From Bryopsis sp. KO-2023 (Eukaryota; Chlorophyta; Ulvophyceae; Bryopsidales; Bryopsidaceae): a stretch of DNA of 64,000 nt. The stretch is from positions 6,262,001-6,326,000 of the forward strand of contig BSYQ01000004.1 of NCBI GenBank assembly GCA_030272585.1, read 5' to 3'. The position numbers were made by a program, and so were the translations under genes. This document shows positions 22,369-34,723 of this stretch, piece after piece. How positions within the stretch are numbered: the first letter of the stretch is position 1; every line of letters begins with the position of its first letter. The notes under the pieces are model-generated. The model was not told where the DNA came from and made no database searches. It saw only the letters and a program-made list of their open reading frames with translations.

Positions 22369-24670
22369 TGTGAATTCTTTGAGGAAAAACAAAAGAGAAC
22401 CACAGCTCGGAGCTGTTGGAGGGGAACGCCGCAAGGGAAATTGATGAGTATTAGCAATCGTTTTCGTGTTCAGCTTTCTCATGAACACTACAAGGAAGTG
22501 TGGCAGCATGAAGATTAAATCCAGTTGCTGGCAAATGTTCAAGGTAAGAACTTAGGACTGCTCTCCCACCTCCTCTTCCACCTCCTCTTCCAACTCCCAC
22601 CCCTGAACCCTCTTGTTTTTATACTCCTCTTTCAACCTCTTTGCAACCTGAATTGCTTGTGCATCATGTCCACACCCCACCTCTTTTTTTTTCAACAATG
22701 GATCACCAAGCCTGTTCTTGATCTGAGTACATAGAAGAAATTATATTATTAATTTTGATGTCAATGTTTTCAGAGGTTAAAAAAAAGGGGCTTATGTTGC
22801 TCCCTAGACGTCTCCTTGGATTGTTCGCAAGTGGCCTTGGCAGCGACGGTGGTGTTCTGGCAATTGGCGACTATGCGCACGCAAGATGCCACACGCAGTG
22901 GGAGATGGCGTGATAATTGGATTGATTCACGACTATCAGTCCACACATGAAGATTTTCAATCACATCTCAAGTTGCAGGTTGCGGCAGCGTTCTTGTTTT
23001 GTAGAGGGGTCAGAGTGGCGGAATGAGGGACGTTTGGACGGAGGAAATGGTGAGAGGAGCTGAGGAAAAGGTACGCTTGGCTGTCGTGTCCTCCTTTCTA
23101 ATGTTTCGTGTCCTCGATGGAGAGCCTGGAGCTCCTCACGCTAAGCCATTGTACTGCGGTTATATGCCGATGCCAAGGAAGAGAGGGTCCGCCGGCGCAA
23201 ATAGCGAAGAAGACCTCATCAATAGGCTTCATGATCACGACTTCTTGTGGCAGGCAGGTCCTAGGACGCTTTTTGGCTCTGTTACTTTTTATCTGAGCTT
23301 GGTCGCAGAATATGGAAGTGGGGTTTCCCTTCTCATCTAAGAAGGTGGCTTTGGTGTGGTCCACAGGAGCATCAGTGCTTGCATTGGGCCCCTAGGGAAA
23401 CACTATCAGCGAAGGGACTGCCAAGGTAAGGTGTACAAGAAATTTCTCAAGGAAGAGATACCAAAATCGTATCTAACAGTGTCGCGCTCTCCAATAGTGA
23501 CGCAGGGTGCAGGGGGGCCGAAAGAATATAAGCCCCGTTTCCAATAGTGACACTGTTGGAAAACGTCAAAAAATTATCCTCTCGCCATTCGGGAACCTTC
23601 CCACTTTTTCGAACCACAATCAAAACGACCCCCTCGCCAGCACCACGACACGTCGCGAAACCAGTCCCCGCCTGTCGTCAGTCGTCATAGGTGAAAGGTA
23701 AATTCTTTTGCTGGGCTCATGCAGTGATGTTTGCCTATGGAAAGTCAGTCAAGAGTGAACCACCAAAATCACAGAGCTGGAGATTTTGCTCGTTGACAAT
23801 CACTAGCACAGGGTTGCCATTGGGAAGGCACATTTCTGCAGTTGAGATTATCATGAAGTTAACAAAATCATCATTGACGAGTTGTTAATTTATGAAGGGA
23901 TGCTGCGGAGTCGAAGGCATCCTGCAGAAGCTTTGCAGCAGGCTCCGGTCAGTGGCTGCAATTTATGTTGCCTCTGTGAGTATCTCAGATGAACCCACAT
24001 TGGTCATCAGTAAATACCTCTCCAAAAATCGTTTCTGGAAAACCGGCATTCTCTTTGCACAAGAAATCATCTGCAAAAAGTATTCGAGAGTTGCTTTCCT
24101 GATTTCTTGGAATTATTAGCAACTGTGGGGTTCTGTGCGGGAATGGATGTCCCGAGATGTTTTCTTTATTGTTTTAAAATGGATGTGCTGCTGTATTGGG
24201 GTGGTCGACTGGCAACGGAACTTCGTACATTCATTTCCCTGTTGCTGATTTTTTTTGGCCTTGAGAATATATTGTTGATTGAACCTGAGCTGGAATAATT
24301 GGGAACTTTTTTTTCGAGGGAAATTTCCCTTTAAAGGGTCTTGTTACAGCCGTTTCAGGTCCACCCAAGATGTTTTCTTTATTGTTTTAAGATGGATGTG
24401 CTGTTGTGTTGGGGTGGTCCACTGGCAACCGCTGAAAATGGTTTGGTGAGGTCAGCGACACCTTCAAAAGCTTCCCTCAGAACATGTGTGCAGTCCACAG
24501 TAAACATGCTCATTGAAACAAAACGATAGGTGGACCTTAAAAAAAGGACTGATCTAGTGCTTTGTATTTTGATATGTTTGTGTTTGTGCTTTTATATTTA
24601 AAGTGTCCAAATGCTATCTCGGGAGCCGAACTTTCGAGCTCATAAGTTCAGTATGCTAAGTCCTTGAATG

Positions 24671-24722
24671 AATGAATCCATGGTGTGGTGTGGTGTGGTG
24701 GGTTCGAATCCCACAATTCATT
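24671..24722 (+). other. Compact tRNA-like module (acceptor stem plus T arm)
   Basis: AATGAAT at 24671 pairs with ATTCATT ending at 24722, enclosing a (GGTGT)n stretch and a perfect T arm GTGGG-TTCGAAT-CCCAC. The module is 52 nt, with no D arm or anticodon arm. It borders the right-hand word array of element D. Confidence 0.45.
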
Positions 24723-25197
24723 ATGTGCATCTAACGATTGAAAACAACACAATAATCAACTCAGTTGAATCGACCAAGTTGATTATGGTGTTGAAACAAC
24801 ACGATGATCAACACGTCGTGTTGATTCAACTAAGTTGATTATTGTGTTGAAACAACACGATGGTCAACACGTCGTGTTGAATCAACACAGGTTGAATCCT
24901 GTGTTGTTTCAACACAATCGTCAACTGGGTTGAATCAACCAAGTTGATTATGGTGTTGAAACAACACGATGATCAACACGTCGTGTTGATTCAACTAAGT
25001 TGATTATGGTGTTGAAACAACACGATGGTCAACACGTCGTGTTGATTCAACCCAGTTGATTCTTGTGTTGAAACAACACGATGGTCAACACGTCGTGTTG
25101 AATCAACACGAGTTGAATCAACAAACGTGTTGACGATCGTGTTGTTTCAACACGGTTGATTCAACTCGTAATCAACACGTGACATTTTTCCGACGAT

Positions 25198-25634
25198 CGC
25201 AATCCTGGGTTTCGAAATCTTGGTTCAATTTCGTTACAAGGCTTTCAGAATACACAACTATAGTGCAGCCTATAGGCACCGCTGGTCGAAAAACGACCAG
25301 GGGTAGCAACTCTCACAGTCGCATAAGGTCAATGTCCGAATCATATTATTTTCAAGCTAACAAGTCGCCAGACTGAGTAGTCAGACGACCCCAAGAACCG
25401 ACACCCAACTAACTAATACAGAAATACAACCGATTCGTACAAAAAACTACCCACCCTGAACTACATTCCCCAGTAAGTTTCGGTGCTAGATGAGCTGGAT
25501 AAATATCACTTTCTGCTCACCTTTCGCAGAAATGATCTGGAGGTCCCGACAGGTTCATGGTAGATGATCCATTCTTCCTTCACCATTCAGGGAGAAGCTG
25601 GTGGGATGGAGCTGGGAGAGAGATGACCCAGGAT
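25198..25634. other. Intergenic, nothing recognised
   Basis: No gene seen. A small hairpin CTGGTCGAAAAACGACCAG lies near 25290. Confidence 0.5.
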
Positions 25635-26027
25635 TCATTGGCCTGTATCCATTATGAACTGCCATTCGATGTGCAATTCTACACTGCAAAAAGCACACCC
25701 CACCATATATTGAGAGCCATGATGACTCATCATCATCACCTGGTCGGAGAACCCCCCTGGCCCATTTTTCTTTTGGAAAACACATAGCAAAGATTGAGAG
25801 TGCCCCTACCTGTTTGCAAACCCCAAAGTAAGAGCTTTCCTAATCGCAGTATTGACATCGATTCTGGCTCGTTTCGTCGGTTCCCTTCCAGAATTGCTCG
25901 CTGTCTTTCGCTTCTTTTTCTGATCATCTCTGGGAGCATTTTTTTCCCATTTGCCAGCATCTGAACGCCTCAAGCCTTCCTTTGTCATTCTATCCAGCTG
26001 GTTGCGAACATCCCTTGCAAACCTCAT
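25635..26027 (-). CDS. Small basic protein, 2 exons, 88 aa
   Basis: Exon 1, 26027-25810, starts at a true ATG and ends at AACAG|GTAGGG. Exon 2, 25683-25635, follows a TTTTTGCAG acceptor, and the join is in phase (267 nt). The product is strongly basic in its first two thirds, with a nuclear-localisation-like KKKRK and TKRARID stretch, and no known domain. The reading frame also stays open if exon 2 is skipped or uses another acceptor, so the C-terminus is uncertain. It lies downstream of and parallel to the patatin gene. Confidence 0.4.
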
Positions 26028-26564
26028 CGCACGGAAGTCCAGAGTAACTAGATGAAGAGTGCTGGGGAGTCAGTTCTTGTTGTGGCAATGAGTTTTTTGC
26101 TGTTCATCTTGGGGCCCCTGCAGTGCAGGTCTCAAAAGCTATCGCTGGAATTTGAGAAAGCTGGAATGGGTTTGGTCTGAAAAATGGTTGCTGAAGCTGG
26201 CAGTTCTTTGAAACATGGGACAGCCTTTATGTGATCAGCACCAAGAATTGAGTTTTTGGATTGGGCCAGGAACAAAAGCAAAGACAGAAACCTGGAACAT
26301 TTTTTGATCCAGCTGCGGAGAGATTGAAATGAAATAAAATAGACTCCAGCTCATGTTTACAAAAGTCCACCCCCGACCCTTCAGTTACATTTCGGTAATC
26401 TCTTCCATTCACCCGCACACAATCAAAGAAAGAATGTAAAAGCACAAATGTGTGGCACAAGCAACGATATTCTGCAGAAAAGCATTAGTGATAAATTTCT
26501 GCATTCTTCAACCCCCCCCCCTCCCCCAAATAAATCCAATAGAAAAAAAGATATAAAAAAAGAA
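26028..26564. other. Intergenic between patatin and small basic gene
   Basis: A minus-strand frame at 26227-26460 contains NGRDYRNVTEGSGVDFCKHE and may be an exon, but I could not place it in a transcript. Nothing else is recognised. Confidence 0.4.
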
Positions 26565-29500
26565 TCAAACCTCGAGCAATTGAGGGGTGTTCCTTCGAAT
26601 CATTCCTAGCAGTTTGTTGAATTTGAGTCCACGGATTGCGCAGGAGGAGGTGTCGAATTTGTCGAATTCTCCCCTGCTGTATTTCTTTTCGGCAAAAGCG
26701 TAGCCCATTTCCATCAATCGCATCACTTCGTCGTAATTTTTCAGACTCAAAAAATCGAATCTGTCGAATTTCAGTTCCTCGTCCTGACACAGGGAAACCA
26801 CGCAGTCAGATGTATTCACCTATTGGGACCATTCTTTCTCGTTGATTTCAAGAACAAAAAAAAAGACTAATTTTCATTTTCATTTGTTTTTGTTAATTTT
26901 CTCTTTACATTAATTGTAACACTCAAAATGGTCAAGCTGAGCTAATTAATCAGATGTGTCAGCAAGTTCCAGCTTGCCAAAAAAACAAAACCCCCAATGG
27001 AATATCAGCAACAATTGCAGTACGTTTTTCAATTTTCCAAAAACCTTTGTATCTTTTGTGCACACCATTGTTCCTTTTTGTCTTGGAAGGATTGAATCAT
27101 AAATTTGAATAAATCAGAAAATGTGAATGACAGTTCATAACAGTATTTTTTTTTCCCTTTTTGTCTCGACAGACATGTGTCAATTTTTTTTTTTGATTAC
27201 CTGAAAGTAATCAAATAACACAGCATCGCCGTCACAAGTGAGAAAACAGGAATTGCTGCATTGCAGGAAGTCGTGAAAGGACCCATCAAAGCACATTTTG
27301 CCCCTGCAAAAAAAAATAAATGAAATATTCCATTTTATCCATTGCATTGATGCCTCCGACCAAAATTACTCTTTCTTTCTTTCTATACTTTTTAGTAAGT
27401 TGTCCTACAAATACCCCCAAAAAACAAGATTCTTAAACAATAACAAATAAAATGATGGAATGGAGAAAAACAAAGAAACAGAAGATAAAATTGCTCAGAG
27501 TAAAAAGTTGCAGTGGGTATTGAATTTGCTGCTGACCTCAACGAAGCCATCATTTGTCCATCCAGAAACAGAGGGACGTGAGCTGATGCCAGGTTGGCAT
27601 CAATCAAATCCTCCTGTTCAATATATTAATAACGATTTCAGATAATTTCTTCCCCCCCCCCTTGTTTTTTTAATTTCTTATTTTCTCAAGTGGAAAAAAG
27701 CAAAACAAAATAATGACATTTCTTTTTCTTTCAAAACGAAAGAGAAGCCGACAGAAGGCTTTTTTGCAAAAAAAAACCTAAAATAATTAGTGAAAACAAC
27801 AATTAATGGTGACTGCCATTTATTCAAATAAATTTCCTTTTTCCCCAAGTTAAAAAAAAAAAAAAAAGTCGTCGATTATTTCATGTTTCCCCTTTTTCAC
27901 AGGTACAAAGATCTTATCGATCAAATTCCAAAAAACTAAACTGCTCTTCTTCCAAAAAAAAACACTAAAAGTATTAATTCTTTTTTAAAATTAAATAAAT
28001 GAAAATGGTTCCATACTGATTTTGAAATAGCATGCCCACCCGTTTGTTTATCGATGACTAACCTTGGATTTGTAATCCGACACAGTGTCAAGTTTTAGGA
28101 GAGGCAATGTGGTCACCACCACTTCCACACGGTCCCTAAAAATTCACAAAAATTCACAAAAAAAAGCACCATCAATTTTTTTTTTTTAGTTCTTTTTTTT
28201 TTTTTTCAACCTTCAGGACAATATTTGCACCCAAACATGGTGCTCAGGAGAAAAAAAAACCCAGGACCGCTGATTATTGCCCCATCTGCCAGAGATCCAC
28301 CCTTTCAAGAAACGCCCAGGCATAATGGATTATAAAATGGATTATTAATTATCCATTTAATAATTGAGTGGATTATTATTAGGAATCCACTCACCATCCT
28401 AAGTGGATTCCTTTTATATTAACGTGCCTTTACTTCACATTGCATTTTTTTTGCAGTCCTAATAAATCGCATTTCCACAATGAGCGGTTTCAAGCTGCTC
28501 CACTTGCACTTCCAAAAAATATTCTAAAGATATCTGATAAAGCCCGAAAAAGCACAGTTTTTTTCACTTATATGCTTATGGGGCAGGCAACATCCCAATT
28601 AATGGACCTGATAAAAACTTCTAAAGCATTGAAATGCCATGTGTTGAAATATTCACCTGCAAAGGTCAGCAGCATTTTCTGGTAGCAACTCGTCCAACCA
28701 AACTCGTATAATATCACCCCACACGCCCATCAGCCCTGAATCACATCCAGCCCATGTAATGTTTCCTCCGAAAAACAAATGTATATATATGAATATTCAA
28801 ATTTTAAAAATAACAATAGTTTTTGCAACCCTTGCAAAAGAGTGTCCAGATCAGTTGACGCCAACAACAAACAAGCAATCGATCCTACAATATCACAACA
28901 ATAAAGAAATATATACGAACATATGTATACGGTATATATGAAACGTGGAAAAAATCTTTCTACCCGAGAAAAATCTAACCGAATCGAAAACCACAACAAT
29001 TTCTGACATGTATGTTGTTCCGTTCGCTGCGTGTTTTTCAATCCAGTGTCCTCTTCTCTTTTTAGTACCATTTAAATCAAATACTTCAGAAAGAAAAAAA
29101 AACGTGGTGAATTACCTAAGGGTCGTTCCCAAATGTTGTATTCTTTCCCAAGTCTGTCGGCCACCTGGGCTGCCTTGTAAGGATCCACATTGCAGGCAGC
29201 CAGGGTGGCAGCCAGGGCCCCGCCGCTAGCACCAGCCATCGGCACTTTGCTCATGTCATAGTTTTCAGACAGCCACAGGACGGCACCTGGACCAAACATA
29301 CCCATCCCAACAAAGATTACTGCAGAATTCCCAGAATCACCGATACCGATGTCGTATTTCCTTCAAATTTTTGACGCAGAAATATTTTTTTACATTTTAC
29401 GAATTTGTTAGCACATTTATCCTTGATTGCACTGAGGCGGGGGCAGTCTACTGGGTAGTTTTCTCAGAGATTTTACTTGAACGTTGGGTTTTTTGGATTA

Positions 29501-30209
29501 TTGTTTATTTTTTCGCAGCTGGGCTTACCGAGTTCCCACCAGAAAAAAATTCCCGCCCCTCCAAATGTGACCTTCAGTGGAGGCTTCTCTGGCAACAAAA
29601 AAATCAAAACAGAAATTTCTCGAAACCAACTACGGAGAAAAGTGTTTTAGCAGTCCACTCAAGTTCGTGGCATCGACTGAAACGAAGCCATCATAGATCC
29701 AAGTCTTTACTGCAACACTACTGCAACTTTCTTTCTTCCCAAAAGTGTTTTTTTTTTCAGAAACAATACAACAAGAAGCCCCAACAGAAAAGGTTCAGAT
29801 TTGCCCGATCATCAACAGGAAAAAAAACCTCCCACACCAGGAAAAATTGGATCTAAAATTATACAATCGCGATCCAAAACATCGCATTGCCTAGCCGTCC
29901 ATCAGGTACTTCCCATCCAGAAAAGGAGGGTTTTGCTGAGAAATCCAAGCAAAAACTGGACTTTTTCCTCGCCCAGACTGCTCTACACACACACACACAC
30001 ACACCTTCCTGTGGCGGTCCCCTCCAGTTGGCGAGCAGGTCTGCGCTGTCGAGGGGCGACCAAGTGAACCTCTCTTGAAGCGCACTTTTCGCGGAACGCG
30101 GCGCCTGGGCGATTCGCTTCGATGCTCTCCGGCGCCTCCCTGCGCGGAGGGAATTTCCGACCAAGGCCTGCGTGGCGTCGGTTCGGGTGTGGACCTTGGG
30201 GTTCAACAT
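26565..30209 (-). CDS. Patatin-like phospholipase, 8 exons, 340 aa
   Basis: Exons 30209-30005, 29588-29529, 29286-29116, 28735-28657, 28135-28063, 27613-27537, 27303-27201 and 26819-26565 join with perfect phase (1,023 nt). Patatins are Ser-Asp dyad lipid acyl hydrolases. The oxyanion motif VTFGGAGIFFWW is at residues 75-86, the nucleophile elbow GASGG has Ser109, and the catalytic Asp is probably Asp228 in CFDGSF (DG-S rather than the usual DGG/A). The SAHVPLFLDG block precedes it, as in algal patatins. The first 68 residues are Arg-rich and lack acidic residues at the start, like an organelle transit peptide. Intron 1 starts in a (GT)n microsatellite. The gene is divergent from the PEP-mutase-family gene 573 bp away. 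Confidence 0.92.
29985..30004. repeat. (AC)n microsatellite at patatin intron 1 donor
   Basis: About ten AC units. Read on the minus strand they form the first 20 bases of intron 1, so the donor GT is part of a GT repeat. Confidence 0.9.
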
Positions 30210-30782
30210 CGCGAGTTAACGTAAAGAAGAAGCGATCGATGGTGGCGGAAGCGGAATAAAGAATGCGGATGCGAGGAGAGTCGTCGGCAATAGATGCTGC
30301 AGGAAAAAACTGCATGGCATCAAAATGCAAGATGCGCTGACTAATGGTTATCTCAGCAAATTCTGGGGAAAAAAGGCTCCTCTGCTGCTCAATTCCCACA
30401 ACCAAAAAGAAAAACAGTTGTGTAAAATTCTTGTTGTGAAATTGGTGCTTGGGATGTACACACTGAAATTACTGACTGCTTTTTTGGGGGGAGGAGGGAT
30501 TTTTTTTTCTTCCAAGAAGGGCAAAAAGAAACCATTCATCGATTGAACTCATCCCCCCCCAAAACGAAATCTGATTTTCAAAAAGGAAAGCAACGAAACA
30601 CATCAAATCTACTTCACACTCTCGCAAGCGTTTTTTGTTTCTGTTGCCATTTTCGACACCGCACTCCGTTTTTGCGTATCTCTGGGTGGTTTTTTTTCAA
30701 CCCCCCCCCAAAAGCGACCACCCAAACCACCGAGTTCCGTCGCGCGAGCAGCAACGATTTCCTGCAAAGGATTTTTTTCGAG
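30210..30782. promoter_or_regulatory. Bidirectional promoter region (patatin / PEP mutase)
   Basis: 573 bp separate two start codons facing apart, so both promoters and both 5' UTRs must lie here. It contains G, T, A and C runs and no obvious TATA box. Confidence 0.55.
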
Positions 30783-33700
30783 ATGCAGCAGCTTGGCCGG
30801 TGCCCGACGCAGAGTTGTCGGAACGTTCGTCTGACGGGCGGCGTCGTTGGGACGTCGACCGTTCGGATCAATCGACGTCGACGCTCCGCGCAAAAGATCC
30901 GTTGTTCGGAAAACGGAAACTCGGGATCGAGGGGAAGCACCACCGTGCACAAGCTGCTGGAAGAAGATGGGGTTTTATTGGTGCCAGGTGTGGTTGGGGA
31001 TCCATCCCCTCAATATCTAAAAATAGGAAAAAAAAAAGATGTGAACATACAGAGGAATGTGGTGTGTTTGCTTTCAGTTCTGGATGTGGGTGGATTTTTT
31101 ATTCTTCCATAAATCAGGATTTATGAAAAGGTTACCAGGATTTTTTTTTGTTTTCAGATCGGATTTTGGATGGGCGTTTACTGCCCATCAGTCAAGAAAA
31201 CACACATAATTTCTTGCAGCTGTACTTGTCATTTCCATCCTGAAATTGCAATCGGGCGTCACCCCCAGATGTATATAGCGGTTCACGCGTTGATTGTGTG
31301 TTTGTGTCGATTTTTGGGTGAACAGGGTGCTATGATGCCCTTTCGGCGAAAATTCTTGCACAAGCTGGACACAAGGCTGCGTTCCTGAGTGGATACGCTG
31401 TGAGTTCTATTTTTAGATCGTCCAGAAGTTTCGGAGGTTCTCTGTGTCAGGATTGGAAAAACTGAATTTGCTCAGCAGTTGACCATCAACAACACTCATC
31501 AAAGTCATTCATTATCAGTAGAATTTTAAGATCAGGTTGGGAGCAACCCGCTGTGACCACCGCCTGAACCCACAAAAAAATTTTTTTTTGGGGGGGGGGA
31601 TTCACACACAATATTTTTATGTAGATTTCTTACTTGAATTCCTGTTTTTATTTTTTGGCTGCTGAACAATCGAAAATGTTCCATCGGAGGGTTGAGAATC
31701 ATTTTGGTGGTTCTTTCCTCTTTCCTCTTTTTTTTTTTTGGGGGGGGGGAAGCTGAAGGGGTTCGTTTGTTTGAAGGCCTTCTATATGGGGTGTGTTCTG
31801 TTAGGTTTCGGCAACTTTGCTTGGGGAGCCCGACATTGGCCTTTTAACTCCACCAGAAATGTCAAGAAAAGCTGGGCAGATCTGCTATGCAGTGCCTTCG
31901 GTGCCTATTTTGGCCGATGCTGATACAGGTAATTTAAAGGAAAAAAAAAAAGAAACATACGTATATAGGAGTGGGCAAGCGATTTGTTCTGGCATTACCC
32001 ATACAATTCTGGTCGGCATGTTTTTTTTGGAGGTTCTTTGATTCAGTTTCTTTTTAGTTTTCCGTTGGGGTCGAGAGCTAGATGTGGACATTGTGATGAA
32101 ACGATGGTTTTTTTCTGAGTCAGTCTATATAGCACATTTCCGTGAACGGGCTGCACTCGGCCGTTTGGCCTTGTGTAAAATCCTTTCAGTTTAATATATA
32201 GGAGTGGTTGTGAAACTTGACGAAAAAAGAAGAGAGGCTGATGGCTAATGGCATCTGTTTTGTTTTTTTTTTCCTGACTGCGATAGGGGGTGGCAACGTC
32301 TTGAACGTGCAAAGAACAATTCGTCAGTTGATCGCTGCTGGGTGCAAGGGGTGCTTTCTGGAAGATCAAGAATGGCCAAAAAGAGCTGGCCACGTTCGCG
32401 GCAATGAAGTTATTTCGATGGAGGAGCATGCCGCAAAGGTTTTCTATTTCTATTTCTTTTTTTTTTTTCTTTTTTTTAAACTCCTCAGCCTCTTATTGAG
32501 GATGCAGGTGGTGCCTTCGAAAACATTGAGCAGCTTTTTTTTCGCCTTTTCAATTCTTTTGAAAAAAAAGATGCAGTGAATCGATGGGTGAAAACAACTT
32601 TGCCCAACATGTGGAGGGCTTCATCTTCTATTTTCCTTTTTGTTTTTTCCTTTTGCTTTTTCCCTCGAAGAATAAAAGAAGAAGAAGAGGATACAGAAAC
32701 CGGGGTCAACTTCTTACTGTGGTGTGGAAGGCGTGCGAATACGAAAGCCTGAACCTCCATCGTTCAATTTTCTCATTGTTCGTTCAATGGCAATATTTCC
32801 CTATTCAACCCCCCGCCCCCCTTCTTGTATTAATTTTTTGGTTTTTTTTGGTGTTGGCTTGGGCAGGTGTATGCAGCTCGTCAAGCGATCGGTGATTCAG
32901 ATTTCTTCCTGGTTGCTCGAACGGATGCGAGAGGCCTCTCTGCAAAACATGGCCTGGACGATTCCATTACCAGAGCAAACTTGTACATGGTGGGCCTTCG
33001 TTGTTGTTTTTTCTCCCTCCTCCATCTTATTCTCTAATTTTCTGATTTTCCCCCCCTCCTTCCTCCTTTACAAAAAAAAAAGAAAAGCAAAAGATGAAGC
33101 AATTAATTCACCAATACCAAAAATCGCGACATCCCTTTTTATTGCTGTCGGAAGCCAAACTTTAAAAAAAAAAAGAAAAAAAGAGATTCACACAGAAGCA
33201 CTAGACTTTTTTTTTTTTTTTAACTTTTGAATTGCATAAATGCTGACAGCCTTGTGCAAATGAGTGGAGCCCAAAAATGGACTGAGGATTTCCTGTGGCT
33301 GCGATGAAAATTTTACCGATCTCCTCTTTTTTTCCTCTCTCCTCTATTTTTCAACCGAACATCTGTTGAGATCCAGAAATCAACTTTTTGATGGAATATT
33401 CCCCATGAATGTCTTTTTTATTTTTTTTTTCAGGATGCCGGGGCAGATGCTTCGTTTGTCGGTGCAGCTCGAAGCATCGAAGAACTCGAGGAAATCGGAA
33501 AAAGAACCAAGGCAAGAAACTTGAACATCAATATTAAAAATACAACCATAGATTTCGAAGCATTTAGATCTTCTGGGATTCTTTGTGGATAGAGTATTAA
33601 TTGTAAAGGAATGCTCATGTATCAACTTTTTTTTTTTTCGAGTGAACAGCTTTTATCTTTGGCTCGACAGGGATATCGATGTTGCAATATGTTGGAGGGC

Positions 33701-34723
33701 GGTCTGGCCCCCATGAGAACACCTGCACAGCTGAAAGAAATAGGCATTCAAATCGTGGTGCATCCATTGGCAGGTGAGTTTGAGACGTTGGCTGCTCAGG
33801 TTTTTTTTGATGGACAAAGAAACAGTTGAACGGAATTCCAGTTCAATAATTAGAAGTTCCAGTGCAATGATAATCGGTGTCGTGCCAGCAGTAGAATTGT
33901 TATTATCTTTTTTTTCTGTTGGAGAGCAGAGTCGGGCCGGTATCGACATTATGAAATAACAGAAAAAATAAGCGGATGGAATAATAGTGAATGCAACACA
34001 TTTACTGCTGCTTGTTTTGCTGTTTTGCTTGAAAGAAAAAGAGACTTTGAAATATGTTCGGAAGGACCCTCAGAATATTCTCAGAAAAAAAACAACTCTG
34101 GAATCAATATTTTCGGGCATCGAAAGAATGCAATCCTTTGGGGTCCCAGACCTCTTTCGACTATCAGATTATTTTATTAAAAGAACGAAGGAAAGAAAGA
34201 AAAACTCAGTTATGCACCCAAAATTTTCTCACTTTTGTTTTGGGGTGGGGGGCGTGGATGACAGGGTTATTTGCAGCTGGTAAAGCCATGAAAAAAGTTT
34301 ATGGATCTCTTATGCAAGATGGGACCACATCAGGTTTTTCGGAAGATATGCTTTCCTTCGAAGACTTTGGGGCACTGGTGAGATTAACGATTTTATTTTT
34401 AATTTCTTCTATTTTATTTTTTTTGATTCACCAGGCCTTTTTTGCTGTGTTCTTGATTCGGCCTTTTATTATCTTTTTCCAAATTTTTCCTATGCAAATA
34501 TCTCACATTGCATGCTTTTGAGAGTGGAAACTCCCTCAAAAAAAAAAAATATATATATGTGTTGCATATTCATCCACACATATATATGTTTTTTATTTTT
34601 ATTCTTTTTCTTGCACAGATTGGGTTTGAGGAAAAAATGGAGCTGGAGGAGAGTTTGACGCGGAGCGACAGAGATGGAAAGCTCAGGGTCAAAGTCAAAG
34701 GACCTACAAAGCCAACCGCCTAA
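30783..34723 (+). CDS. Isocitrate lyase/PEP mutase superfamily protein, 9 exons, 358 aa
   Basis: Exons 30783-30987, 31326-31399, 31805-31928, 32287-32438, 32867-32989, 33434-33511, 33671-33773, 34265-34377 and 34619-34723 join in phase (1,077 nt). The first 50 residues look like a plastid transit peptide. The rest follows the plant carboxyvinyl-carboxyphosphonate phosphorylmutase-like protein closely: LLTPPEM, ILADADTG (metal ligands Asp131 and Asp133), FLEDQEWP (Glu160), LVARTDAR and CNMLEGG. The catalytic loop is KRAGH, so Ala168 stands where lyases of this superfamily have Cys (K-K/R-CGH). Intron 6 has a GC donor (AAG|GCAAGA). The substrate is unknown; lyase chemistry is doubtful without the Cys. 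Confidence 0.93.

Larger units (their letters stand above)
21200..25197. mobile_element. Inverted-repeat element D with GTTGATTCAAC-word arms (4.0 kb)
   Basis: A perfect 26-bp terminal inverted repeat (21200-21225 and 25172-25197, beginning ATCGTCGGAAAAATG) bounds the element. The subterminal arms (about 21215-21360 and 24735-25197) are arrays of near-palindromic words such as GTTGATTCAAC and GTTGAATCAAC; CAACACGATGATCAACACG-type units recur in the right arm. No target duplication is seen, so the superfamily is unknown. The interior contains decayed-looking frames (21272-21718, 22171-22518, 22770-22964 minus, 23098-23364 minus) with protein-like composition but no domain I recognise. A segment is duplicated at about 24153-24210 and 24368-24430. 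Two GGTTCGAATCC tRNA-like T arms lie near 22346 and 24700. Confidence 0.8.

Noticed and set aside
21200-25197. CRISPR-like array in the right arm of element D
   Set aside because: The units are overlapping palindromic words of variable spacing within a transposon arm, with no regular spacers, in a eukaryotic genome.
29305-29340. ATG-started extension of the GASGG exon
   Set aside because: A TTTGGTCCAG acceptor within it gives exact phase with the upstream VTFGGAG exon, so the extra residues are intronic.
29859-29925. Possible extra patatin exon (FAWISQQNPPFLDGK)
   Set aside because: Its phase does not fit the next exon, whereas joining 30005 directly to 29588 gives a consistent frame and the expected GGAG motif.
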